NCBI GenBank assembly: GCA_030762935.1
Contig: CM060895.1
Coordinates: 36,930,001-36,994,000 of the forward strand
From: Hymenopus coronatus
Lineage: Eukaryota > Arthropoda > Insecta > Mantodea > Hymenopodidae
DNA: 64,000 nucleotides
Direction: 5' to 3'
The notes under the pieces were generated by a model that saw only the letters and a list, made by a program, of their open reading frames with translations, did not search any database and had not been told where the DNA came from. Made by a program: the position numbers and the translations under genes. Positions 23,763 through 34,619 of the stretch are shown piece by piece (the stretch's first letter is position 1; every line of letters starts with the position of its first letter).

Positions 23763-24110
23763 GCGGCGCCGTGGCCGAGTGGTTAGACTGCTCGCCTCCC
23801 ATCTAGGCGGTCCGGGTTCGATCCCAAGCGCCCGCATGTGAGATTTCTGATGGACATGTGGCGTCTGGATGGGTCTTCTCAGAGTCCTCCGGTTTCCCTC
23901 GCCACTCTTTCCATCAATTGCTCCATCAATTTCGCTTGCATCTTATATCTTCCGCATGCTTATGCCTAGCTACGGGCTGACCACTCGTTAAGGTTCTACA
24001 TTCTGTGGTTTCGTGCTGTTCGCTCCCTGACATGCTTCTGACCCCTAGGCAACCGCTTGTAAGTCATAGGGGTAGGGGTGTCAGTCTTAAATACGGGGAG
24101 GGTAAGCGAA
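23763..24110 (+). mobile_element. tRNA-derived SINE, type A variant
   Basis: The head reads CGCCGTGGCCGAGTGGTTAG, with B box GGGTTCGATCCC (about 23813-23824) and then CGCATGTGAGATTT as in type A. The 3' half (ATCTTATATCTTCCGC, CTTCTGACCCCTAGG) matches the copy at 32680-32985 and differs from the other type A copies, so it is a composite or separate subfamily. Confidence 0.85.
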
Positions 24111-24276
24111 CTACGAAAAAAATGCTGTTTTGTAAGGTTGCTGGTGTAATATATGAACGTTAAAATTAATTATTATGGACAAATATACACTGCAATTTTT
24201 TTTTAATATCTTATAATACAATGACTTAGCCAGAGGACTAAGCGATTCAATTGTTGCAGAAGCACTCGAACTATTC

Positions 24277-24426
24277 CTAGTCAACATCGAAATTGACAAT
24301 TAGTCGGTCACTTTGCTGTTTCCGAACAATGTGTGGTACACATTCACTCCATTTTTCGGCTGTCACTTGTTGAAAAGCTGCTTGCACAATATGGCATTCC
24401 TCAGCTAATTTAAAACTTCTGCTACT
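24277..24426 (-). pseudogene. Unrecognised 49-codon coding-like frame
   Basis: The frame reads LAEECHIVQAAFQQVTAEKW, then SECVPHIVRKQQSDR, and ends at TAG. The A-F-x-x-V-T-x-x-K-W pattern with a charged tail recalls the C-termini of some DDE transposases, but it is too short to assign. Surrounding 24111-25005 is otherwise blank. Confidence 0.25.
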
Positions 24427-25005
24427 TTATGCTACTTCTGGAAACACCAAACACAAGACTAGGGGACTTCTCACAAGACATTATATACATTAAGAGCAAT
24501 TCTTTTCATTCTCTTTTTAAGAGCATTCCGTACTTACGCTTCACTATACCGTTATTACACCCCTCCGGCATTACCTCCTGCTCTCCACGAGCTAAATGGA
24601 AACAGTCGTTGCTATGAACACAACGCATGCGCATTCTTATCTGAAGGACTAATGGTTAAATTTCAGAAAATATTCGGTTCTTAATCACTCGTTTTATGAT
24701 ATTTAGTCAACAATGCATAATTTAGATTGATAATTGTGTACTTCTTTCAATAATTCAAGAGGAACTATTTTTTATCGAGTAACGCTCAGCAATCAGAATA
24801 ATGGCAACCTGTTACTTTAGTTTATATTAGTGGTGAAGTAAGGATTGATATACAACAGCTAACATAAAATATTGAAATCTAAAAGCTAATAAACAACTTT
24901 TATCAATTCATAATTTTATATATTATTATATTCAATGTATTGCCTATTGATTAACATACACCATTTGAGAAAAATTGACTGAAAATTGATAGCATATGAA
25001 TTTTT

Positions 25006-25848
25006 ACTTTCTCTACACGTGCTATCCTCATAGTTTATAGAGAAGGTATTGCATTCCACCCAAAATACAATACCGGATTTCACCGGAAAGAGAAGTTCAA
25101 GGGTTTCTATATCTAAATACATCATTCTTAGGAAAAGGTCCATGTGTGTCCGTGGGTCGGTTAAGTACCAAATTTGGTATGTAAGTTAAGTATCTTCCAA
25201 GAATGCAACAGGAAGATTTTGAGGAAAATTCCCCCCACCCTAAACTAGCCTTTATATGAAATATTTACCGAAAATTTTGATTTTCTCAAAAATGGCTCTA
25301 ACGGTTTTGAATAAAATGCTATATATTAAATGTGTTTACGCAACAAATAAAATGTATATCTTGAATTTTCTACGAATAGCCTCTGGAGACCTCTTTATTC
25401 TGGATGAATTTTACTGGATTTTACATATCTTATAAACCGTAAGAGATAGATTAAAAACATACACAAAATATGCAGATTTCATTGAGAAACACAATTTTAT
25501 ATCTTTTTTTTTTTTTTTTTTTTTTTCGTGAAACTGATCATTTTCGAGCTATTCCTTGTTATTGGTTTCACTTTTAAAAACTTAAACTTTTCACCTGCAG
25601 GAATTTTCCAACTGCTGGCCGTACAAACAAAGAAACTTCATTCACAAAGCAACCAGCTTTTGAAACACTTGACTATCGCTTTAGCCTGTGATACTCCCTT
25701 ATTTCCCTTCTACTTACAAGGAAGCAAGTAATAGTTACATTTCTGCTAATTATTTCTCGATTAACTGAAGTAAATAGATGAATAAGTTGATTATTAATAA
25801 TGTGTTGCAAAGGTGTAGAGAAAGTCCTGTGAATGGAACACATCAGAT
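25006..25848 (+). mobile_element. HINE-like copy, full length, isolated
   Basis: Starts ACTTTCTCTACACG with a palindrome decayed at its centre. The GT tract is only a few units. A T run lies at 25505-25526. It ends GAATGGAACACATCAGAT and stands alone between unassigned stretches. Confidence 0.9.
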
Positions 25849-26730
25849 ATTTCCATTCATGATGCGAGATTTAGGTTTAGTTCAGATGTAGTTTACGACT
25901 TTCTTTTGTCTTTGTTGATATCAAGAATGACTACATGCTTATTTCAAGTGTCCCCCCCCCCCAGTCTCACTCTATTCATTAGTAACCCTGGGGCAAGTGC
26001 TTTTCTTCCAGAAGCTATATCTGTAGACTCTCAGTTGTTCACCTCAGAGTATTTATTCCTCGAACCTGTTCCACGGAAGAAGAAAAAAAGAGTTTCTAAT
26101 TGCAGGTGGAAGCTTTAGTAGCCGAGGTATGAAGCCTGTAATTATATTCTCGCTCCTGTTTAAACCAAACGAGGCAACAAGTGCCTGTAAACGCTCTGCA
26201 GATGTAATTAAGATATTAAATAGCATATGACTTACCTCCTGAGCGGCATTTCTTTCTTCTGACTTCTTTGTTGCTATTTGCTTACTGCATTGACAAAAAT
26301 AAAAACCAAAGAGCGTAAATATCCACATGCATATACTATTGTTTGCTTTAAAACACCTTGCAACTTTTGTTATCTTAAAAAAAATTGGTGTTAATCGCTT
26401 TAAAAGTCTTAAGGAGTGTTTAATGTCTTTTGTGATGGAAGATATTTAAGTAATTTGAGTTTTCTCCTCCAACTGCAATAATTAAAAGGCGGATGTAATT
26501 TTGGTGATATAAGACACCATACGGCGAGCATGCGAGGTGTTTTAGCAACAGGCAGCATCTCAACAATGTAACGTATAGCATCTGTTTTCAAAACAAAGAA
26601 GGATTGTAAAATGTTAATTTTAAAGTTATGGTGTTGGCCAGACATCTGTCGATATTACAGTGATGGATGAAACAAAAACCTCAAGTGACGCCTTGTATAC
26701 TTATATAGGGTCATTGAAGTATATGGTAAC
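25849..26730. other. Unassigned stretch with a possible small exon
   Basis: No repeat is recognised. On the minus strand, 26236-26284 could be a 49-nt exon: it follows a T-rich tract ending TTGTCAATGCAG and precedes GTAAGTCA, and stays open as KQIATKKSEERNAAQE. No flanking exons were found, so this is only a candidate. Confidence 0.3.
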
Positions 26731-27461
26731 CCTCTCTACACTGCGCGAGAGATCCGAAAGTCGCCGGGAAATTGGTGCCGGCAAAGGCGCACTGGAGTCC
26801 TTACCATAAATAACAATAACTCTATGGCACGGCAGCTCACAAGGAACCTTGGCCGCTGCGTTCCCCAAACGTCATGGATGGGATGCGGTATTGGAAGGTG
26901 AGACATGGTCAGCGCCTCGAACCCCCCGACCGGTTATTGCGGTCATCATGAACTCGAGCCGCTACTTCTCCATCAAGTAGCTCCTCAATTGGTCCCGCAG
27001 GGACCTCAGGAGGCTGAGTGCACCCCGAACCAGGTCTTCCTGCGGGGGAAAAATCCCCACGCCGGTACCGGGAATCGAACCCTGGTCTCCCGCTTGGTAA
27101 GCAGCAACGCTACCACCGCGGTAAGGAGCCGACCCCTTACCATAAATACATGCTGAAAATATTGACTATCTGCTCCCAAACAGGCAGTATAATAAGTTAA
27201 AGATGCTTTCACTCATTCACCTAAGCTCAACAGCAGAAATTCCTGTGTAAGCTACAGAAACTTAGTGATAACATCGTGCAAGAAATCACAAGGATTCCTG
27301 CTGCTAAGTTTAGACGAGAGAGCGAGAATATTTTAGCAAATTGTGTTCCCCGTATGTGAAGTCAATATTTCCGAAAATTAGCTTAAGATACGTATTTTAG
27401 TACGCCTTTGCGGCATCACTTTCCCGGCGACTCTCGGATCTCGCGCGCAGTGGAGAGAGGC
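26731..27461. mobile_element. DNA transposon/MITE with ~60-bp inverted repeats
   Basis: The left end (26731-26790, starting CCTCTCTACACTGCGCGAGA) and the right end (27402-27461, complement starting CCTCTCTCCACTGCGCGCGA) are inverted repeats over about 60 bp. They share GATCCGA, GTCGCCGGGAAA and GCAAAGGCG. The core outside the later SINE is about 350 bp and non-coding. No target duplication was identified, so the superfamily is open. Confidence 0.8.
26813..27134 (-). mobile_element. tRNA-derived SINE, type D, with 14-bp target duplication
   Basis: The minus-strand head contains AGGGTTCGATTCCCGG (about 27075-27090). A G+C-rich body follows with CAATTGAGGAGCTACTTG. CCTTACCATAAATA occurs at 26799-26812 and 27135-27148, an exact 14-bp duplication. 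It interrupts the TIR element just inside its left end. Confidence 0.9.
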
Positions 27462-27886
27462 CTTGACAGGGATTAGCTTATAATCTAATGACCTAATATA
27501 AGATGTGGCAGCATTGTGACTGCAACAAACTGTCAATATTTAAAAGCTAATAATAATGTAAATAAATACATGTAATATAGAGGATAGATATTATCAGATT
27601 GTTAGCATAAGATTAGCTTTTATAGAGATGAGTAAAGCTGAAACTGTAATAGTTTTAAAAGATAAATCTTTCGCAAGTTTTTGTGGACAATAGTCACAGA
27701 ACTGGGGTGAAATATGCAAAAGAATGTCCTTGAGCTAAAAAAATACAGAACGCCAGTTTTAGGGAAAGAGATTTCATAAATTATAAAAGTTACTGGGAAA
27801 CTACAGCCTAAGAAAGATAATAGGGTAATTTTGATTGGCTCATGAGAAGGGACGCTATGAACCGCGCCAAGTTAAGCCAATCAGAG
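27462..27886. other. Unassigned stretch ending in an inverted CCAAT pair
   Basis: No element is recognised. TGATTGGCT (27832-27840) and AGCCAATCA (27875-27883) form a 9-bp inverted repeat with a 34-nt gap, directly before the minisatellite. Confidence 0.5.
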
Positions 27887-28616
27887 CGGTATTTGATATA
27901 CGTATATAAGACATACATATGGCACAATAGGGGTATTTTATATACGTATATATGACATATATATGGCACAATAGGCGTATTTGATATACATATATTTGAC
28001 ATACATATGACACAATAAGGGTATTTGATATACGTATATATGACATACATATGGCACAATAGGGATATTTTATATATGTATATATGACATATATATGGCA
28101 CAATAGGCGTATTTGATATACATATGTTTGACATACATATGGCACAATAGGGGTATTTTATATATGTATATATGACATATATGGCACAATATGCTTATTT
28201 AATATACATATATTTGACATACATATGGCACAATAAGGGTATTTGATATACGTATATATGACATACATATGGCACAATAGGGGTATTTTATATATGTATA
28301 TATGACATATATATGGCACAATAGGCGTATTTGATATACATATGTTTGACATACATATGGCACAATAGGGGTATTTTATATATGTATATATGACATATAT
28401 ATGGCACAATAGGCGTATTTGATATACATATGTTTGACATACATATGGCACAATAGGGGTATTTTATATATGTATATATGACATATATGGCACAATATGC
28501 GTATTTGATATACATATATTTGACATATATATGGCACAATAGGGGTATTTTATATATGTATGTATAACATATATATGGCACAATAGCCGTATTTGATATA
28601 TGCATATATGACATAA
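27887..28616. repeat. 44-bp minisatellite array, ~16.5 units
   Basis: Units begin GGCACAATA and repeat every 44 bp (two units are 42 bp), from a partial unit at 27887 to 28616. Two types largely alternate: GGGGTATTTTATATA and GGCGTATTTGATATACATAT. This gives an 88-bp higher-order period in most of the array, and occasional AAGGG units break it. Long Tyr/Ile/Cys-rich minus frames across the array are artefacts of stop-free repetition. There are no spacers, so it is not a CRISPR. Confidence 0.95.
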
Positions 28617-28706
28617 TTGCACAAAACTTTTACTAATAAAATAATTGTTTTCTATGATCTTGCCTTTCTTTTATTTATAGCCTGTCGGAGGGGTAGAAAA
28701 ATACGG
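28617..28706 (+). mobile_element. Mariner 3'-end remnant
   Basis: Aligns with the non-coding 3' end of the mariner fragment (18150-18237). Both contain TAATAAAATAATT, TTTATTTATA and CCTGTCGGAG/CCTATCGGAG, and end at CGGCC. It begins exactly where the minisatellite stops. Confidence 0.75.
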
Positions 28707-29184
28707 CCGTTATATATATGTAACAACTCGGGCAGTTGTTACATTTTCTATCTTAGAGAAGGTATTGTATTGCACCAAAAAACTCGACACCAAGATTTCA
28801 CCGGAAATACACGTTTTGGGGTCCTCTGTATTCAAATGAAGCAGTAATATTTTAACTGAAATCGTTAGATCCATTTTTGGAAAAATAACAATTTTAGGAA
28901 ATGTTTGCATGTGAAGTGTAATTAGGGGCGGGGGGGGGGATTTTTCTCAAAATCTTTGTACCGCATCCTTGGAAAATACTAAACCTACATATCAGATTTG
29001 GTATTTTACTGACTTTTCGCTTCTGGGTTATCGTGTTCACAGATACACACACACATACACATGGACCTTTTCTAGTATGTTGTATACAGGGGACCCTAAA
29101 ACTTATATTTCCGTGAAATCTCAGTATCGAATTTTTTAATGGACTACAATACCTTTTGTACCACGCACTATGCAGAGGAAGTAA
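28707..29184. mobile_element. Chimeric HINE-like fragments in opposite orientation
   Basis: 28750-28846 is a plus-strand 5' end (GAGAAGGTATTG to GGGGTCCTCTG). 28848-29184 is a minus-strand 5' half with a CA tract and a decayed palindrome (GCAGAGGAAGT). The junction is abrupt, giving two 5' ends facing outwards. Confidence 0.75.
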
Positions 29185-29820
29185 TAAACTCGTGTAAATG
29201 GAGATGAAATGTATATAAAATAATTATAAAAAGTCTAATGTGTTCCACTCACATGAATTTCTCTACATCTCTGCAACGAAGCTTATACTTCTATTTACTT
29301 CATGCTAATCGAGAAAAAATTAGAGGAAATAATCTTATTACTTATTACTTGCTTCCTTGTAAGTAGAAGCGAAATATGGTAATACCATAGGTTAAAGTTA
29401 AAGTGATAATCAAAAGCTGGTTGCTATGTGACTGAAGTTTCTTTGTTTGTATGCACACGAGTTGACAAATTCCTGTATAAGAAAAGTTTTTTTAAAGCTA
29501 AAACCAATAATATGGAATATCTAAAAAAATATATATATGACATAAATTGTATGTTTGTATGTTTTATCGTGATTTAAATTTTTTGTGTAGCAAGTTTTTG
29601 TCTATCTCTTACGGTTTAGCAGTTATGCAAAATTAAATAAAATCATCCAGAAAAAAACATGCCTTCAAAGCCTATTCCCAGAAAATTGAAGATATACATT
29701 TTATTTGGCAGGTAAATAAATATCTTTAATATACGATATTTTAAAATTTTCGAACATTTTTCCATGTAAAGCGGAGTTGGGAGGGGGGGAGATTTTCTTT
29801 GAAATTTACGTGTCGCATCC

Positions 29821-30082
29821 TTTTTTTTTTTTTTTTTTTTTTTTTCTTTTTTGCTAGTGTTTAATGCCCGGTTTTACTGCTCTGCCACCGCAGGCGATGA
29901 CTGATGATACATGAAGATGGAGCCCCGGTGAAATGTGGTGGCGGAGGAAACCGGAGAAACCGGAGAATACCCATCCCTGCACCGCTTTGTCCACCACAAA
30001 TCTCACATGCGGTCGCTTGGGATCGAACCCGGGCCGTCTAGGTGAGAGGCGAGTGGCCTGACCACTCGGCCACGGCGCGGCC
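29821..30082 (-). mobile_element. tRNA-derived SINE, type A, with target duplication
   Basis: The poly-A tail is the T run at 29821-29845. The body ends TTAAACACTAGC. The head has A-box-like GTGGCCGAGTGGTCAGG and B box GGGTTCGATCCC. GTCGCATCC flanks it at 29812-29820 and 30083-30091. It is the best-preserved copy of type A here. Confidence 0.95.
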
Positions 30083-30201
30083 GTCGCATCCTTGGAAGAT
30101 GTCAAACTTAAGTACAAATTTTGGTGTTAACGATCTTTTCGTTTTTGAGCTATGCTGCCCACAGACACACACACGGACATTTTTCTAAAAACGTTTTTTT
30201 T

Positions 30202-31040
30202 ACTTTCTCTATACGCGCTATATACATAGTGTATAGAGAAGGTATTGCACTCCACCATCGATACCGAGATTTCACCGGAAATATGTTTTAGGGTCCCCTG
30301 TATCCAAAAAAGGTATTTTCAGAAAAACGTCCGTGTGTGTGTCCATGTGTCTGTGAACACGATAACTCAAAAACGAAAAGTCGGTAAAATACCAAACTTG
30401 GTATTTAAGTTTAGTATCTTCCAGGGATGCGACACGAAGATTTTGAGAAAAATCCCCCTACCCCAAACTACCCTTTACAAGAAACGTTTTTAAAAAATTT
30501 TGATTTTCTAAAAAATGGCTCTAACGATTTTGATTAAAATATCGTATATTAAAGATATTTACATGACAAATAAAATGTATGTTTTGAATTTTCTGGGAAT
30601 AGCCTCTGAAGACTACTTTACTCTGAGTCAATTTTACGGAATTTTGCATAACTGCTAAACCGAAAGAGATGGACAAAAACTTACCACACAACAAATGTAG
30701 AGGACCTTAAAATACACAATTTATGTTATATACTTTTTCGTGGAATTAATTGTTTTTTAGATATTCCTTGGTTTTGGTTTCAGCTATAAAAACTTATACT
30801 TTTCTCATACAGGACTTTGTGAATTCATGTCCATACAAACTAAGGAACTTCAGTCGCAGAGCAACCAGCTTTTGACTATCACTTTAACCTATGGTACACC
30901 TTTATTTCGCTTCTGCTAACAAGGAAGCAAGTAATAAGACTATTTCTGCCAATTTTTGCTCCATTAGATGAAGTAAATAGAATAATTTGTTGTAGTGATT
31001 AGAGAAAGTCATGTGAATGGAACACATCAGATTTTTTTTT
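30202..31040 (+). mobile_element. HINE-like copy nested in a minus copy
   Basis: Complete, from ACTTTCTCTATACGCGC to CATCAGA plus a T run, inserted in the host T run. The host resumes at 31041 with CATTTCCTGTG. Confidence 0.9.
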
Positions 31041-31129
31041 CATTTCCTGTGTAATCTCGATATCGAATTTTTGGGTGCAATACTATACCTTCTCTATACA
31101 CTATGTACATAGCACGTGTAGAGAAAGTA

Positions 31130-31841
31130 ACAAATACATCGCTACATCCGAAGCATGATTTTCTCGTACACTATTCTGGATATGGCTCCCCTCTTCGCAC
31201 TCTATGGCTGAATTTTGGACGATTTACGAATGAAGTTTTTAGTTAACCTTTACGTTAAATAATGCATTAGAAGCATTATTACTGACTCATATTTGAATCA
31301 CATCTGTCGCGAGGAAAGGGTCCCCCTCTTGTAATTATCATACAAGTGAATTCACCTGTGCAGTGATTTGCATACAGTAGGGCGACGAGAAAACACATCT
31401 GCTGCACAAACAGGCTCAGATCACAATCTCATCATCAAAGGGAACTCACCAAACAGAACATGGGCTGAACGTGGTGTCAACATTTTTGAGCTGTTTAATG
31501 ATGTATATCATTCCTCAGCGATAACAATCATATACAGATGGAATGACAGAAAATCCTTGAAGGTAAACGACCCTCAAGAGAAAATAGGAAAAGCGATTAA
31601 GGTCATGTCACGATCAAAATATAGTATGTTTATAAAGTTTGTATGATTTTAGAACTACATCAGCTCTCTCTGTTACATTCTACACCATTAACGTGAAGCC
31701 AATATTAAAGTTTGACCCATTATCTCAGCAACTAATGAAGATAAAGAACTAATTATTTCAAAGTATGTTCAGAAATACCTTTACAGTTCATTGATGAAAA
31801 TTTGAATACTTCTGTTCATTAGAAAGAAAGGTACGATTTTT
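31130..31841. other. Unassigned stretch
   Basis: About 710 bp. A 92-codon plus frame (31368-31646) has no recognisable domain, and no repeat was found. Confidence 0.4.
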
Positions 31842-32672
31842 ACTTTCTCTACATGTACTATGTGCATAGTGTATAGAGAATGTATTGTATCCCAGCAAAA
31901 AATTCGATACCGAGATTTCACCGGAAATATATGTTTCCCCTGTATCCAAAAAAAAGCATTTTTGGAAAAAGGTCCGTGTCTGTGCGTGTGTGTGTCTGTG
32001 GACAGCATAGCTCAAAAACAAAAAGTCCGTTAAATACCAAACTTTGTTTTTAATTTCATCTTCCAAGAATGTGACACGAAAGATTTTCAAGAAAATCTCC
32101 CACCCCCAACATGGAAAAATTTAGAAATTTTGACTGTCTCAAAAATACTAACGATTTTGATTAAAATATCGTAAATTAAAGATATTTACCTGACAAATAA
32201 ATTATATATCTTGAATTTTCTGGGAATAGCCTCAGAAGAATACTTTATTCTGGATGAATTTTACGGAATTTTGCATAACTGTTAAACCGTAAGAAATGGA
32301 CAAAACCTTACCACACAAAAAATGTAGAGTACGATAAAACACACAATTTATGCTTTATACATATTTTTCGTGGAGATGATCGTTTTTTAGATATCCCTTG
32401 TTTTTGGTTTCAGCTTTGAAAATCTTACTTTTCTCACATAGGAATTTGTCAACTCCTTTGCATACAAACAAAGGAACTTCAGTCACATAGCAACCTGCTT
32501 TAGACTATCACTTTATTCTACTTCCTTATTTCGCTTTACTTACAAGGAAGCGAGTAATAAGATTTTTTTTTTTTCTCGATTAGCATGAAGTATATAGAAA
32601 CATAAACTTTTTAACAATAATTTGTTACAGAGATGTAGAGAAAGTCATGCGAGTGGAACACATCAGATTTTT
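31842..32672 (+). mobile_element. HINE-like copy, full length
   Basis: Palindrome centre CTATGTGCATAG. GT tract about 31978-31995. The 3' end CACATCAGA runs into the T tract of the adjoining minus-strand SINE. Confidence 0.9.
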
Positions 32673-32985
32673 TTTTTAATAGTCGGCTTAGGACTTACAA
32701 GCGGGTGCTTAGGGGTCAGAAGTCTGTTGGGGAGCCAAAGGCACCTAGCCACAGCGTGGAGAACCTTGAGCGAGTGGTTTTCTCGCAGCCAGGCATGAGC
32801 GTGAGGAAGTGGATGATATGAAATGCAAGCGAGATGGATATAGGAAAGTGATGATGGAACAGTTGGGGGAATGAGTGGCGGATGACACCGTTTCGTCCAC
32901 CACAACTCCCACACACGGGTGCTTGCCGAATCCGGTCCGTCTAGGTGGGAAGTGAGCGGTTTAGCCACTCAACTATGAGAGCCTA
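32673..32985 (-). mobile_element. tRNA-derived SINE, type A variant
   Basis: The minus-strand head is weak at the B box (CGGATTCGG). The body shares ACTTTCCTATATCC-like and GACCCCTAAGCACCCGC motifs with the copy at 23763-24110. The A tail is the T run at its left end. A short unassigned interval follows to 33066. Confidence 0.75.
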
Positions 32986-33066
32986 AAGAACTCCTACGGT
33001 ACAAAATTCCGGCACACCGGCGGCGCTGACATGATCCTAGAAATTGACAGCCTCGTTAATAAACAA

Positions 33067-33109
<43 letters not shown>
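33067..33109. repeat. (AAT)n microsatellite
   Basis: About 14 AAT units after AAACAAAAT. Possibly the tail of an unrecognised retroelement. Confidence 0.9.
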
Positions 33110-33124
33110 TAGCAAAACCTGTTT

Positions 33125-33535
33125 AACCAGTGGTAAGGCTAGGGCAGTTTCATTGTTCGTCAGCTTCAGGAGCTCGCAGGTTTAATACCCGTCGACTGCC
33201 CACTTTGACTTCAGTTTTCTGTGTTTTCCCCTTTCTCCAGGCGAATGATGAGTTGGTTTTCTCATAGCTCCGGTCCCTCAACCCCTACTGTTTCGTTTAA
33301 TTTTACGAGTACGGGGCTTGAGTGGGTAGTTTGGTGGTGTGTGGTGGTTATACGCTTGCAGGATGGTCTCCATTTTGTCTTCCCGCAATATCCGCACTTG
33401 CCACTTCTTGGTCTAGGCAACCACTCCCAGATGTTGAATAGATTGAATGCCATAGCCGGGATTTAAACCACGAATCTCCCGGTCTCTAGTCGGGTGCTCT
33501 AATCACTGAGCTACCGTTGCAACATGCCGACACGG
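33125..33535 (-). mobile_element. tRNA-derived SINE, type E
   Basis: The minus-strand head is GGTAGCTCAGTGATTAGAGC with a B-box-like TGGTTTAAATCCC (about 33461-33473). It is a near-classic tRNA A box. A G+C-richer body extends to about 33125. A second, shorter copy is at 34500-34617. Confidence 0.7.
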
Positions 33536-33683
33536 CATTAAATTTTTTCAACTGACTCGCATGTTTCCCGGTAATCCATAGGGTATTCTCAATGGCGACT
33601 TACAATGTCATAAGTACGTTTCGTCCCGGACCTCACAGTTTAGCCAACTGTTATGGTCAGTAAGTGTTAATTTAATTTATTTT

Positions 33684-34473
33684 ACTTTCTCTAGCCCCGT
33701 ATGTACAATGTACATAGGGATAGAGAAGTATTGTATTCCACCCAAAAATTCGATGTCGAGATTTCACCGGAAATACATGTTTTAAGACCCCCTGTATCCA
33801 AAAAAAAAGCATTTTCAGAAAAAGATCCGTGTGTGTGTGTCCGTGTGTCTGTGAACACGATAACTCAAAAACGAAAAATAGCTACAATACTAAACTTGGT
33901 ATTTAAGTTTAGTATCTTCCATGAATGCGACACGAAGATTTTGAGAAAAATCCTCCCACCCCAAACTACCCTTTACATGAAACTTTTTTCGGAAATTTTG
34001 ATTTTCCTAAAAATGGCTCTAACGATTTTGATTAAAATATCGTATATTAGAGATATCTACCTGACAAATAAAATGTATATCTTGAATTTTCTGGGAATAG
34101 CTTCTAAATACCTGTTTATTCTGGATGAATTTTGCTTAATTTGGCATAGCTAGTAAACCGTAAGAGATAGACAAAAACTTACTATACATGTATGTTTTGT
34201 TAAAATAAACAACTTGCGTCATATACATTTTTCTCGTGGAGCTTACCGTTTTCGAGATATTCATTGTTATTAGTTTCAGTTGTGAAGTACTTATACTTTT
34301 CTCAGACGGCAGTGTCCGTTTTTCTTTTGTTCTACTCCTGACCAAGAAAAGAAGCGATTTGTAATGACAATCGCATAACGACAGCTTTTAAAACATTTGA
34401 ATATCGGTTTAGCCTAGTGTATTCCCTTATTTTCTTTCTACTCATGTGAGTGTAACACATCAGATTTTTTTTT
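33684..34473 (+). mobile_element. HINE-like copy, variant palindrome, 3' deletion
   Basis: The 5' end carries an alternative palindrome with ATGTACAATGTACAT, shared in part with the copy ending at 56626. About 90 bp before the terminal stem-loop are missing (junction near TTTCTACTC/ATGTGAGTG). Confidence 0.85.
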
Positions 34474-34499
34474 CACATAGGTCGTGTGTAAGACAGGAG

Positions 34500-34617
34500 T
34501 TGGATAGGTACAGTCAGACTGAAAGGTTCAATGTCATAGTCGGGATTTGAACAATGGGTCTCCTGGCCTTTAGCCGGTTGCTCTAACCACTGAGCTGCCA
34601 TGGCAACATGCCGGCGG
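34500..34617 (-). mobile_element. tRNA-derived SINE, type E fragment
   Basis: The minus-strand head GGCAGCTCAGTGGTTAGAGC and TTCAAATCCCGAC match the copy near 33.5 kb. The body is truncated after about 40 bp. Confidence 0.7.
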
Positions 34618-34619
34618 TA

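Larger units (their letters stand above)
29232..31129 (-). mobile_element. HINE-like host copy split by a SINE and another copy
   Basis: Segments 29232-29820, 30083-30201 and 31041-31129 belong to one copy, from TCTAATGTGTTCC to GAGAAAGT. The plus copy 30202-31040 sits in its T run before the terminal ~100 bp, and a type A SINE sits in the GTCGCATCC block. Confidence 0.85.

Noticed and set aside
26731..27461. TIR element as piggyBac or hAT
   Set aside because: No TTAA or 8-bp duplication can be seen at the ends, so the superfamily was left open.
27808..28614. Stop-free Tyr/Ile/Cys-rich frames across the minisatellite
   Set aside because: A 44-bp unit without stop codons gives open frames automatically. 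No start context or domain, and several frames are open at once.
27887..28616. CRISPR-like array
   Set aside because: Units are contiguous 44-bp repeats with no unique spacers, and the sequence is from an animal.
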